Below are positions 1 through 7,137 of a DNA stretch of 7,683 nucleotides, piece after piece (positions within the stretch are counted from its first letter, which is position 1; each line of letters opens with the position of its first letter). Source of the stretch: Bacteroidales bacterium (GTDB taxonomy: Bacteria; Bacteroidota; Bacteroidia; Bacteroidales; UBA12077); the NCBI GenBank assembly GCA_030600625.1, contig JAUVLS010000058.1:1-7683 (forward strand), written 5' to 3'. The notes beneath the pieces were generated by a model, which worked only from the letters and a program-made list of their open reading frames with translations, was not told where the DNA came from and did no database searches. The translations under genes were made by a program, and so were the position numbers.

Positions 1-2
1 GT

Positions 3-461
3 CATGTTGATGAAAGAATTATTAACTTTTTTAAGGATTGTGATGAACTTTGGCATGCCGGAGATATTGGTAATATTGAAACTGCTGATAAAATTGCAAA
101 GTATAAGCCTTTAAAAGCAGTTTATGGCAATATTGATGGACATGAGGTACGAATTGTTTATCCTAAGATACAATCTTTTGCTTGTGAAAACGTTAAGGTT
201 TTGATGACTCATATTGGTGGTTATCCGGGGAAATATGAAAAAGGAATTAAAGAGTTGATAAAGAATGTAAAACCAGATATTTTTATTTCAGGCCATTCGC
301 ATATTTTAAAAGTTATTTATGATAAGAAAAATGAGTTACTTCATATTAATCCGGGTGCTGCAGGAAAATCTGGCATGCACAAATACCAAACAGCTGTTCG
401 TTTTGTAATTGATGGCAAAAAAATAAAAGATTTAGAAGTTTTTGAAAAGAACAGAAACTAA
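3..461 (+). CDS. YfcE/MJ0936-type metallophosphoesterase, N-terminus cut off by window edge
   Basis: This is a small cytoplasmic calcineurin-like phosphoesterase, a two-metal phosphodiesterase or phosphatase; the substrate cannot be told from sequence. The frame is open from base 3, giving 152 visible residues. Motifs in fragment numbering are His-Ala-Gly-Asp-Ile at 18-22, Gly-Asn-Ile-Asp at 42-45, Met-Thr-His at 67-69, Gly-His-Ser-His at 97-100 and Asn-Pro-Gly at 116-118. These match metal-binding blocks II to V of the family. Block I (Asp-x-His) is missing, but the fragment starts with a stretch that normally lies just after it, so I infer only about 10-14 residues are lost and the gene is otherwise intact at the family's usual length of about 165 residues. 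The Met at base 201 is internal, because two metal-binding motifs lie upstream of it. The gene is convergent with the large exported protein, with 17 bases between the stops and no terminator-like hairpin there. Confidence 0.9.
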   Translation, partial: HVDERIINFFKDCDELWHAGDIGNIETADKIAKYKPLKAVYGNIDGHEVRIVYPKIQSFACENVKVLMTHIGGYPGKYEKGIKELIKNVKPDIFISGHSHILKVIYDKKNELLHINPGAAGKSGMHKYQTAVRFVIDGKKIKDLEVFEKNRN

Positions 462-478
462 CTAATATTTATAGTAAA

Positions 479-3400
479 TTAATTCCCTTCTTCATTAGAA
501 CCTTCTTCTTCATTTATTTGTTTATTTTCTTCAATATTTTTATCTTTTCCTTCTCCTTCTTTTTCTTCATTGGGTTCCTCAATATTCAGTTCTTCCTCCT
601 TATCAATTTCTTTTTGTTCCTGCTCCATTTGTTTTCGTTCTTCTTCTTTAGCAATCTGGGCTTCTTCAAAAAGGCGCATATTTCTAAGGAATTGAGCTTT
701 ATTTTGCTCTGTAGCAATGATATACCTGTAAGGAGTTTGACCTCTTGGAGTTTTTAATTTTCTTGATTTTTTCTTTATGTTTTGTATTGCCTTAACAAAA
801 TCTTCGTTATTCGAAAGAGTTTGCATTACACCACGAGAGTATGTAAAATAGTAATAGTCTTTGTTTGGCAGCTCAAAATAAAATTTCATCAAATCTCCAC
901 TTCGCCTTTTAAGAATTTGCAGATATCCTTCAACGTATTTATTTACAGGCTTATTATTTATTGTTGCAATCCCGATTTTTCCATAATTTAGATATGAACC
1001 AGTTTCAGTATGCCATTTAAACTTTACTTTTCCTAAAAGAATTGTATGTTGAGTTGATTTTGGCAATTTCGCTTCATTGGCATAAAGCATTAGTTGATTA
1101 TTAAATTCTTTATAATCAGAGTTTCCTACTAATTCATTCATGTTTTTTTCGAAAAACTCGGAGGTTATACTCATAGCATCAAGATTTTGGGTAGACTGCA
1201 ATTCAGCTAAAAGTGTATCAAGTGCCGCTTCTGAAAAGAAGAAATCCAGCGCTAATACAAGTTCTGTTTTAATCTCATTTTTATCTAAAAGATGATTAAT
1301 CGATCCTGCAGGAGACAGTTTAATCTGTCCTAAATCAATTCCCAGGTTAACTTTGCCTTCTCCGTGTTGTAAACAAAAAGATCTTTGTAAACTGACTAAT
1401 TTACCCGTTGTATCAGGTTTTAAATGTTTTGATTTCTCGGCAACAATATATTTATTAGCGTTTTTATTATAATGCAAATAACCTGTTGCATCAATTAAAG
1501 CAACATCGTTAGGATCTCTTCTTCTATCTAGGAATCGTGTGTAAATATGAGAAGAATCTTTTGTTATGAATGATGCCGCATATAAGCCTCTGCCATTAAT
1601 ACTTTTTAATGTGCCGGAAACCGGAATATAAATACTATCCGGATTTATTTCACTCTCAAAATAAGCATAATGTGTTTCTTTTCTTGGACAGTCGTGTTCT
1701 AATTTAACACCTCCTTTAAAAGTTAAATGTTTATTTCTGGCAAATAAAATAACATCACCCCTGTAATGATAAACAGGACTTAAAGTAAAATCATCAGCCA
1801 TACTGATTTTACTTTTTGCAACTGTTTGATATGAGCTATCAACAGAAATATCAGTAAAATGAATATTCTGAATTTCTTTATTTTCGTCAATATAATCGTA
1901 GTCTCCTGTTCCAAGATATTTGTAGCGACCTTTTATATTTATTTTAGCATTATATATACGATGATATCTGTTTTGGTTATCGGCAATTATTTCAGAATTT
2001 GTTAATGTTTGAATATTTGCCATATGACCTATGGTAACATTATTTTTATCAGGGAATATCAATGCATCAGCTACTTTTATATATTCCACCTCAGAGGCTT
2101 TTATACTACTATCCTTTAAACTGTAAATGGCTTTTGTTGAAGCAAATCGGAGCGAATCCTGGCTTCGATGAATCGACATATACAATGCTCCGGGCAAATC
2201 GTCATCTTTAAGTTTGGCTAGTTTTTTAACTTCAGGAGAAGCTGTTGTATCGATTTGTGGACTGGATTCAATTGCTATTTCATCATTAACAATACTCCAG
2301 TCAAATTTATCAAGATAACTTACATATAGATTCTTAGGGAATTTAGCAATAGTAAAAGATTCATTTGAATTAAAGCTACCTGTTTGTGATGTAAAATCGA
2401 CTTTACCATTTAAATTTTCGGTTATAAAATTGAAATCATTTTTATTTAAAGATTTTAAGCTGAATGTAGTTGTGTCGGAATTAAATGAATTGGCTTCGAA
2501 ATTAAAGAGACTTGATTTTAGTTCGGCTTTTTCAAGATTCATAATACCATTGCCGGTTAGTCCAATTGGTTGAATTAAAAGCGAACCTGAAAGAAGAGAG
2601 TTGTTTCCATACATATTAAACGGTTCATTAGTTTGCTCTGCATACATTATATCTTCGTAAGGATACCATTTAATATCAATCTCGGTTGAACTTAATTCAG
2701 GAAATTCTATTCCGGATGTTCGTTGAGCAAGAGTAAAGTCTGTAGCATGGATTTTAGTGGAATCCGGAAAGAAAATAATATCGTCAGTTTGAGCTTTACT
2801 TGTTAAATATTCTAGGGTACCTGAACCTCTTAGTCCCTTATTACTTAAATCGATTATATTATAATAAGTTCCTTTTCCTTCGTAAAGTGGGAATCCTTCT
2901 TCAGGAGTATTTCGTTTGAAACCCAGTGAATAATCCGGTCGCATATATATAGCATCATCAAATGCGGGAAATATGTTTGAAGAATAAAACCGACCATCGA
3001 ATTTTAAACCCTCAACTTTAAAGTTATCCAAACTGTCAATTGTAAAAGGTTTAAGTTCAAAATAAAAACCATCACGTTTGTACACGCCATTAAAAATACT
3101 AGATGCATCGTAATAAACATAAGAGTTTTCGTTACTGTTGAAAATCGGATACTGGGGGAATCGTTGTAATCCTGATTTATTATTGGGGTTATCAATAAGT
3201 AATTCTCCTGTAATAATTTCGATTGTATTTTTTATGTGAACAAGAATAGGGTTGTTATACATATCACGCTCTTCGGTTTGAACCTTAATTCTCAATGAAT
3301 CGATATTATATAAATTGATTTTAAAAGTATCATAACTAAAATCGAACTCTTGTCCAAAGAAAGTAAATAGTCCTGCTTCAATTATCCCTCCAAAATCAAA

Positions 3401-5149
3401 GTCCCTATTTTTTTTCATGGTGATTTTTTGATATTTTGGATATATAACTACATTTTGAGAATCAGAAAGAAAGATTTGAGGAACACCCCTGATTTCAAGG
3501 TCATAGGTTTTTAAATTAAGTACACCGTTGTGTGCTAAATCTTCTGTTACAGAATTAAATTTAATTACATCATAATCAATTTTCCCAAAACGTGCATCTA
3601 TAAAATCATAGAGCTTTTTCTTAATTATTGCTTCATCTTTATCGGAATCGTAAAATATAAAACCATCTACACTTAAAAACATTAACATTTGTTTGATCTG
3701 ATAATCGTCATAACCAAGAAAACGTGCCAGTTCGGCTCCCGAAAATATTTCTGAATTAATTTTATTTGAATAGTTCCTTAAAACCAAAAGTGGATGAAAC
3801 TCATCTCTTATCATTATTCTTTCAAATTCAATAAGATTATAAAAATTTGAGGATGTATAAGTTGCATTTCCAATTGCTGCTCCGCGTCGTTTGGTGAAAT
3901 AAATCTTATCATCATCAGTTCTCCATAAAAGGCGATCAAAATTCATAGATATTTTGTGGTAAGAATCGTAGTAAGGGCTTTTTGAAACAATTCTTTCTGA
4001 AGGCGTTAATGAGACTTCTTTAATGTTCTGAGTATAGGTAAATAAGATGCCGGGATGAAAAATTGAATCATTTTTTAAGTGGATTGTAATTTGGGCATTA
4101 TTTGAAACAACTTTACCTTTTTTAAACATATATGTTTTAGCAACGGCCGTAATTATTGTCGTGTCATTTTTTTGTATATAAAGAAATGCTTCGTTATCCT
4201 GATCGCCGGAACCAAGTAAATTAGAACCTTTCATTGAAAAACCACCATCATAATTTATGTCAGGATAAATATCTTCTATTTGAAATCTTTTTTGATAGGA
4301 ATTAAACTCAGGATAAATAGCTTTTTCAGGTGTCATGACATGAACAACCTGATCGGATAATCTTCCCAATGCAGGTTTATCAAAATAAAGTTTATTAATA
4401 AAAGAAACAGAATCAGCAGTATACCCTGATTTTGAGAAATTAATTTTATAGTTTTTAAGCTCGGCTTTAACATTGTCAGTATTGTATCCAGCTCTTTCCC
4501 AGGTAACAAAACCATTTTTACCTACCCATTGGTTTGTTATTGGGAAAAACACGCCAGTAGTTTCAAAGATATCAATAGAATCCTTTTTTATTTTACATGT
4601 CAAATTAGTTTTAGCAAATACTATTTTTAATGCATCATCAATTACAATTTTAAAATCATTTGAGCTTGTATACCAACTTGTTGAATATGTACTATATATT
4701 AGGTTTTCTTCAATTAGTGATTTTGAATTATCAAAATATTTTGTGATAACTCTTAAAGGATACTTTTCTGATTCAAAAATAAAGTATATTCCTTTTTCCC
4801 AATTATCATAATGTTTCATCGCTTCTTCCGATCGGTGAAAAGTCATTACAATGTCAAAATATTTTGTAAAATGAGGATTACGGTGAGCTTTATTCTTGAG
4901 CATTAAATTACATACATCTATGAATCTGTCCTTTATGTCGTCAGTATAATAACCAATATTCCATTTTTCTACGAACGATTCTAAACTATCTTCTTCATTT
5001 TTTGGCAAATTTTTGTTCACAAATTCCTCAAATTGTTCAATAAACAAAGTTGAATCTTTTTGAAACTCTTTAATATCTTGAGCTGTAGAGTTAAAAATAC
5101 TAAGGCTCAAAAGAGAAAAAAACAGACCATTTAATAAATATTTTTTCAT
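479..5149 (-). CDS. Large exported protein of unknown function, 1556 aa, with acidic C-terminal tail
   Basis: I do not recognise this family. What can be seen: residues 1-23 form a Sec signal peptide (Lys-Lys, then a Leu/Phe-rich core, ending Ser-Thr-Ala before Gln24). There is no lipobox Cys, so the mature protein should be periplasmic, outer-membrane-associated or secreted. Residues about 25-130 look helical. Most of the rest is short alternating strands with many Asp, Asn, Ser, Tyr and Phe, as in large beta-rich envelope proteins. Residues 470-519 look like a winged-helix fold. Roughly 1005-1155 resemble stacked strands of OstA/LptA-like or beta-solenoid proteins (my inference only). Residues 1495-1556 are a Glu/Lys-rich tail with 24 Glu in 62 residues. 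I see no T9SS C-terminal sorting domain, TonB box or transmembrane helix after the signal peptide. The ATG at 5149 is supported by the signal peptide directly after it. The gene starts 20 bases after prmA, so it is probably in the same operon. No frameshift is seen. Confidence 0.9.
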   Translation of the reverse strand: MKKYLLNGLFFSLLSLSIFNSTAQDIKEFQKDSTLFIEQFEEFVNKNLPKNEEDSLESFVEKWNIGYYTDDIKDRFIDVCNLMLKNKAHRNPHFTKYFDIVMTFHRSEEAMKHYDNWEKGIYFIFESEKYPLRVITKYFDNSKSLIEENLIYSTYSTSWYTSSNDFKIVIDDALKIVFAKTNLTCKIKKDSIDIFETTGVFFPITNQWVGKNGFVTWERAGYNTDNVKAELKNYKINFSKSGYTADSVSFINKLYFDKPALGRLSDQVVHVMTPEKAIYPEFNSYQKRFQIEDIYPDINYDGGFSMKGSNLLGSGDQDNEAFLYIQKNDTTIITAVAKTYMFKKGKVVSNNAQITIHLKNDSIFHPGILFTYTQNIKEVSLTPSERIVSKSPYYDSYHKISMNFDRLLWRTDDDKIYFTKRRGAAIGNATYTSSNFYNLIEFERIMIRDEFHPLLVLRNYSNKINSEIFSGAELARFLGYDDYQIKQMLMFLSVDGFIFYDSDKDEAIIKKKLYDFIDARFGKIDYDVIKFNSVTEDLAHNGVLNLKTYDLEIRGVPQIFLSDSQNVVIYPKYQKITMKKNRDFDFGGIIEAGLFTFFGQEFDFSYDTFKINLYNIDSLRIKVQTEERDMYNNPILVHIKNTIEIITGELLIDNPNNKSGLQRFPQYPIFNSNENSYVYYDASSIFNGVYKRDGFYFELKPFTIDSLDNFKVEGLKFDGRFYSSNIFPAFDDAIYMRPDYSLGFKRNTPEEGFPLYEGKGTYYNIIDLSNKGLRGSGTLEYLTSKAQTDDIIFFPDSTKIHATDFTLAQRTSGIEFPELSSTEIDIKWYPYEDIMYAEQTNEPFNMYGNNSLLSGSLLIQPIGLTGNGIMNLEKAELKSSLFNFEANSFNSDTTTFSLKSLNKNDFNFITENLNGKVDFTSQTGSFNSNESFTIAKFPKNLYVSYLDKFDWSIVNDEIAIESSPQIDTTASPEVKKLAKLKDDDLPGALYMSIHRSQDSLRFASTKAIYSLKDSSIKASEVEYIKVADALIFPDKNNVTIGHMANIQTLTNSEIIADNQNRYHRIYNAKINIKGRYKYLGTGDYDYIDENKEIQNIHFTDISVDSSYQTVAKSKISMADDFTLSPVYHYRGDVILFARNKHLTFKGGVKLEHDCPRKETHYAYFESEINPDSIYIPVSGTLKSINGRGLYAASFITKDSSHIYTRFLDRRRDPNDVALIDATGYLHYNKNANKYIVAEKSKHLKPDTTGKLVSLQRSFCLQHGEGKVNLGIDLGQIKLSPAGSINHLLDKNEIKTELVLALDFFFSEAALDTLLAELQSTQNLDAMSITSEFFEKNMNELVGNSDYKEFNNQLMLYANEAKLPKSTQHTILLGKVKFKWHTETGSYLNYGKIGIATINNKPVNKYVEGYLQILKRRSGDLMKFYFELPNKDYYYFTYSRGVMQTLSNNEDFVKAIQNIKKKSRKLKTPRGQTPYRYIIATEQNKAQFLRNMRLFEEAQIAKEEERKQMEQEQKEIDKEEELNIEEPNEEKEGEGKDKNIEENKQINEEEGSNEEGN

Positions 5150-5169
5150 CGTGTATTAATTTAACGATT

Positions 5170-6009
5170 TTATTTCTTGTAAAATTTAGCAGCTACCCAG
5201 TTATGTTTTTCATAATGATTGATATAGTTAATGTCATTGGAAGATGCTTCTTCCCGGATCATTGATAGATCTTTATCGTACAATCCACTGAGTAACAAAG
5301 TACCTCCCGATTTCAGAACTTTAGAGTAATTCTTTATATCATCCATTAGAATATTTCTGTTGATATTAGCTATTATTATATCGAACTGTTGATTCCTTAA
5401 CAAATTTGCATCACCTTGAAATACTTTAATATTTGAACAATTATTTTTCTCGATATTTTCCAAAGTATTTTTATAAGCCCACTCATCAATATCAATTGCC
5501 GTAACTGTTTTAGCACCTTTGAAAGTTGCTAAAATTGCCAATACTCCTGTACCACAACCCATATCTAAAATATTCTTATTCTTAAAATCCAATTCGAGCA
5601 TTGTTTTTAACATAAGATATGTTGTTTCGTGATGACCTGTTCCAAAAGACATTTTAGGCTCAATAATAATTTCATACTTGGTTTTTGGGGTGTCTTTATG
5701 AAAAGGAGCCCGGATAAGACACTGGTCTTCAACTACTATTGGCTCAAAGTTTTTTTCCCAAACCTCATTCCAGTTTTGAGTTTTTATAACTTCGTATGAA
5801 AAATTAATCTTGATATTTGGGATATTATTTACTTGTAACTGTTTTACTTTTTCCAGATCAAAAAACTTTTCAAGGATATAAGCATTTAATCCATCTTCTG
5901 TTTCGTCATAACTTTCGTAATCTATTTCATTTAATTCGGCAACGAGAATATCTGTTATTTCTTGAATATTTTCTGCTGTAATCTTACAACGTAATTCGAT
6001 GTAATCCAT
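5170..6009 (-). CDS. prmA: Ribosomal protein L11 methyltransferase PrmA
   Basis: PrmA uses S-adenosylmethionine to methylate the large-subunit protein L11, in E. coli at the N-terminal amino group and two lysines. The product has 279 residues, normal for Bacteroidota PrmA. The N-terminal part (1 to about 75) is the small L11-recognition domain. The Class I methyltransferase domain follows. It has the PrmA signature Phe-Gly-Thr-Gly-His-His-Glu-Thr-Thr at 122-130, SAM-binding motif I (Leu-Asp-Met-Gly-Cys-Gly-Thr-Gly) at 148-155, acidic residues after strand 2 at 172-174 (Asp-Ile-Asp), and Asn-Ile-Asn-Arg-Asn-Ile at 215-220 in the position of the family's motif IV. The ATG at 6009 fits the family N-terminus; there is no Shine-Dalgarno, only AT-rich sequence. 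The gene lies 20 bases before the large exported protein and 275 bases after tpiA. From memory, tpiA next to prmA is a common arrangement in Bacteroidota. Confidence 0.97.
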   Translation of the reverse strand: MDYIELRCKITAENIQEITDILVAELNEIDYESYDETEDGLNAYILEKFFDLEKVKQLQVNNIPNIKINFSYEVIKTQNWNEVWEKNFEPIVVEDQCLIRAPFHKDTPKTKYEIIIEPKMSFGTGHHETTYLMLKTMLELDFKNKNILDMGCGTGVLAILATFKGAKTVTAIDIDEWAYKNTLENIEKNNCSNIKVFQGDANLLRNQQFDIIIANINRNILMDDIKNYSKVLKSGGTLLLSGLYDKDLSMIREEASSNDINYINHYEKHNWVAAKFYKK

Positions 6010-6031
6010 AATTTAAATTTTAATTAGAAAT

Positions 6032-6050
6032 CCACCTTCATCGATGGTGG
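6032..6050 (-). repeat. Small hairpin in the prmA leader
   Basis: The arms CCACC (6032-6036) and GGTGG (6046-6050) enclose a 9-base loop that includes most of the 8-base palindrome CATCGATG (6039-6046). It lies 22 bases upstream of the prmA start codon, so it would sit in the 5' leader if transcription starts further upstream. Its left arm resembles that of the hairpin after tpiA at 6254-6281 (both contain CCACCTT). A regulatory role is only a possibility. Confidence 0.45.
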
Positions 6051-6104
6051 TTGTGTTCTTTATTTATTATTCATGATAAAAATTATTGGAATACTGGAAT
6101 GTTG

Positions 6105-6126
6105 CCTGCCTGCCGGCAAAGGCAGG
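6105..6126. repeat. GC-rich palindrome of dispersed-repeat type
   Basis: CCTGCC (6105-6110) pairs perfectly with GGCAGG (6121-6126). Inside lies the 8-base palindrome TGCCGGCA (6111-6118), leaving AA (6119-6120) as a bulge. No T-tract follows on either strand, so it does not look like an intrinsic terminator. From memory, CCTGCC/GGCAGG palindromes of this sort are scattered between genes in Bacteroidota, which would make this a REP-like element; that is recollection, not something shown by this window. Confidence 0.6.
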
Positions 6127-6185
6127 GATTATTAGAATTATACCCATATTTTAGTTTTTGAACGTAACAATTTTTCCATTTTTCC

Positions 6186-6203
6186 TCCCGAAAACTTTCG
6201 GGA
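6186..6203. repeat. TCCCGAAA/TTTCGGGA palindrome
   Basis: The 8-base arms TCCCGAAA (6186-6193) and TTTCGGGA (6196-6203) are perfect inverted repeats with only two bases (AC) between them. The flanks are AT-rich with no run of T on either strand. It may be a protein-binding dyad, a cruciform-prone site or another member of a dispersed repeat family. It lies about 60 bases from the palindrome at 6105-6126. Confidence 0.55.
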
Positions 6204-6253
6204 TTCCATTATTCCTTGATTACTATTAATAAAGCGCATACTAAGTGCAATCC

Positions 6254-6281
6254 AAAGCCACCTTTTTAGAGGGTGCCCTTT
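6254..6281 (-). terminator. Candidate terminator hairpin after tpiA
   Basis: The hairpin begins 3 bases past the tpiA stop. The outer stem is AAAG (6254-6257) with CTTT (6278-6281). The inner stem is CACCTT (6259-6264) with AGGGTG (6270-6275), including one G-T pair, and the loop is 5 bases. A small 1x2 internal loop separates the two stems. On the - strand the hairpin ends in CTTT followed by GG, so the U-tract is poor; on the + strand it ends in CTTTT. The position is right for ending tpiA transcription, but it may be weak, and read-through into prmA is possible. Confidence 0.45.
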
Positions 6282-6284
6282 TAC

Positions 6285-7037
6285 TTAAAAAGAGTTTGCT
6301 ATTGCAATAAAGTCATCTGCATTTAGTGATGCACCACCAATTAGTCCGCCATCAACATCCGGTTTAGTAAATAATTCTTTTGCATTTGATGGTTTGCAAC
6401 TTCCTCCGTAAAGAATAGATAAATCATTTGCAATTTCAGAACCATAAGAATTCTTCAATGCTTCACGTATGAACTGGTGCATTTCTTGGGCCTGTTCCGG
6501 AGTAGCGGTTTTTCCAGTGCCAATTGCCCATACAGGTTCGTAGGCTATAATGACGTTTTTAAACTCTTCAGCAGAAATGCCTTCAAACATGCCTTTGATC
6601 TGTTTAGCAACAATTTCGAAGTGTTCATTATTTTCTCTTTCTTTTAAAACTTCGCCGCAGCATACAATAGGCTTTACATTATTTTCGAGGCTAAGTTTTA
6701 TTTTTTCTCTTATTTTATCATCTGTTTCGTGATAATAAGCTCTGCGTTCCGAATGCCCAAGGATAACATAATTGGCTCCTGCCGATTTTAACATGGAGGC
6801 AGATACTTCGCCGGTATAAGCACCCTGAGAATGGTTTGCACAATTCTGTCCTGCTAATCCAACATCTTTATTTTCAAGATATTTTGCAGCTTCGCTAGTT
6901 AATATAGATGGTGGAGCTATTATTAATTGAACATCTTTTACAGAACTTGATTTTTCGATAATTTGATTTATTAAATCAATACCTTCTGAAAATGTTTTAT
7001 TCATTTTCCAGTTTCCTGCGACTATTTGTTTTCTCAT
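6285..7037 (-). CDS. tpiA: Triosephosphate isomerase
   Basis: TpiA interconverts dihydroxyacetone phosphate and D-glyceraldehyde 3-phosphate in glycolysis and gluconeogenesis, as a cytoplasmic TIM-barrel dimer. The product has 250 residues, the normal bacterial length. All active-site parts are present: Asn9 and Lys11 in Gly-Asn-Trp-Lys-Met-Asn, His95 in Leu-Gly-His-Ser-Glu-Arg-Arg, the conserved Cys126, and the base Glu167 in Ala-Tyr-Glu-Pro-Val-Trp. The flexible lid loop 6 follows at 168-178 (ending Gly-Thr-Gly-Lys-Thr-Ala). The phosphate-binding parts are Tyr-Gly-Gly-Ser at 210-213 and Gly-Leu-Ile-Gly-Gly-Ala at 231-236. The start ATG at 7037 places Asn9/Lys11 at the usual distance from the N-terminus. 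No Shine-Dalgarno is seen in the AT-rich sequence before it. A candidate terminator follows the stop by 3 bases, and a long spacer with an inverted repeat array lies upstream. Confidence 0.98.
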   Translation of the reverse strand: MRKQIVAGNWKMNKTFSEGIDLINQIIEKSSSVKDVQLIIAPPSILTSEAAKYLENKDVGLAGQNCANHSQGAYTGEVSASMLKSAGANYVILGHSERRAYYHETDDKIREKIKLSLENNVKPIVCCGEVLKERENNEHFEIVAKQIKGMFEGISAEEFKNVIIAYEPVWAIGTGKTATPEQAQEMHQFIREALKNSYGSEIANDLSILYGGSCKPSNAKELFTKPDVDGGLIGGASLNADDFIAIANSF

Positions 7038-7137
7038 AAATTATAATTTTAAAGAAATATTAAGTAAGAATTTTATTTAATTCGTTGGTTTTATTTGATT
7101 AAAAATAAGTGATTTGAAAAAATGGTGCATTATGAAA

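Larger units (their letters stand above)
6010..6284. other. Intergenic spacer between tpiA and prmA, rich in palindromes
   Basis: This 275-base gap separates two genes on the same strand. It has no credible reading frame. It holds four separate inverted repeats, listed individually: 6032-6050, 6105-6126, 6186-6203 and 6254-6281. The GC-rich palindromes stand out against AT-rich surroundings. I looked for the Bacteroidota promoter (TTTG at about -33, TAnnTTTG at -7) reading toward prmA and found no convincing match, so whether prmA has its own promoter here or is read through from tpiA is open. Confidence 0.7.

Noticed and set aside
201..461. A separate 86-residue gene starting at the Met at 201
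   Set aside because: The same frame is open back to base 3 and carries the Gly-Asp-Ile and Gly-Asn-Ile-Asp metal-binding motifs, so this Met is internal to the metallophosphoesterase.
462..478. A bidirectional terminator between the convergent genes
   Set aside because: The 17 bases hold only an imperfect AT-rich symmetry (TAAT/ATTA) and no stem of useful length.
518..757. A Phe-rich membrane-like frame on the + strand
   Set aside because: It is the complement of the Glu/Lys-rich tail of the exported protein; GAA/GAG codons read as TTC/CTC on the other strand.
4473..4811. A 112-codon frame on the + strand
   Set aside because: It lies wholly inside the large exported protein on the opposite strand, has no recognisable motif and is a shadow of that gene.
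479..5149. Naming the large protein as LptD, a TonB receptor or a T9SS cargo protein
   Set aside because: There is no plug domain, TonB box, recognisable barrel C-terminus or T9SS sorting domain; the protein ends in a Glu-rich tail.
6105..6126. Intrinsic terminator for tpiA
   Set aside because: It is about 160 bases past the tpiA stop and no T-tract follows on either strand.
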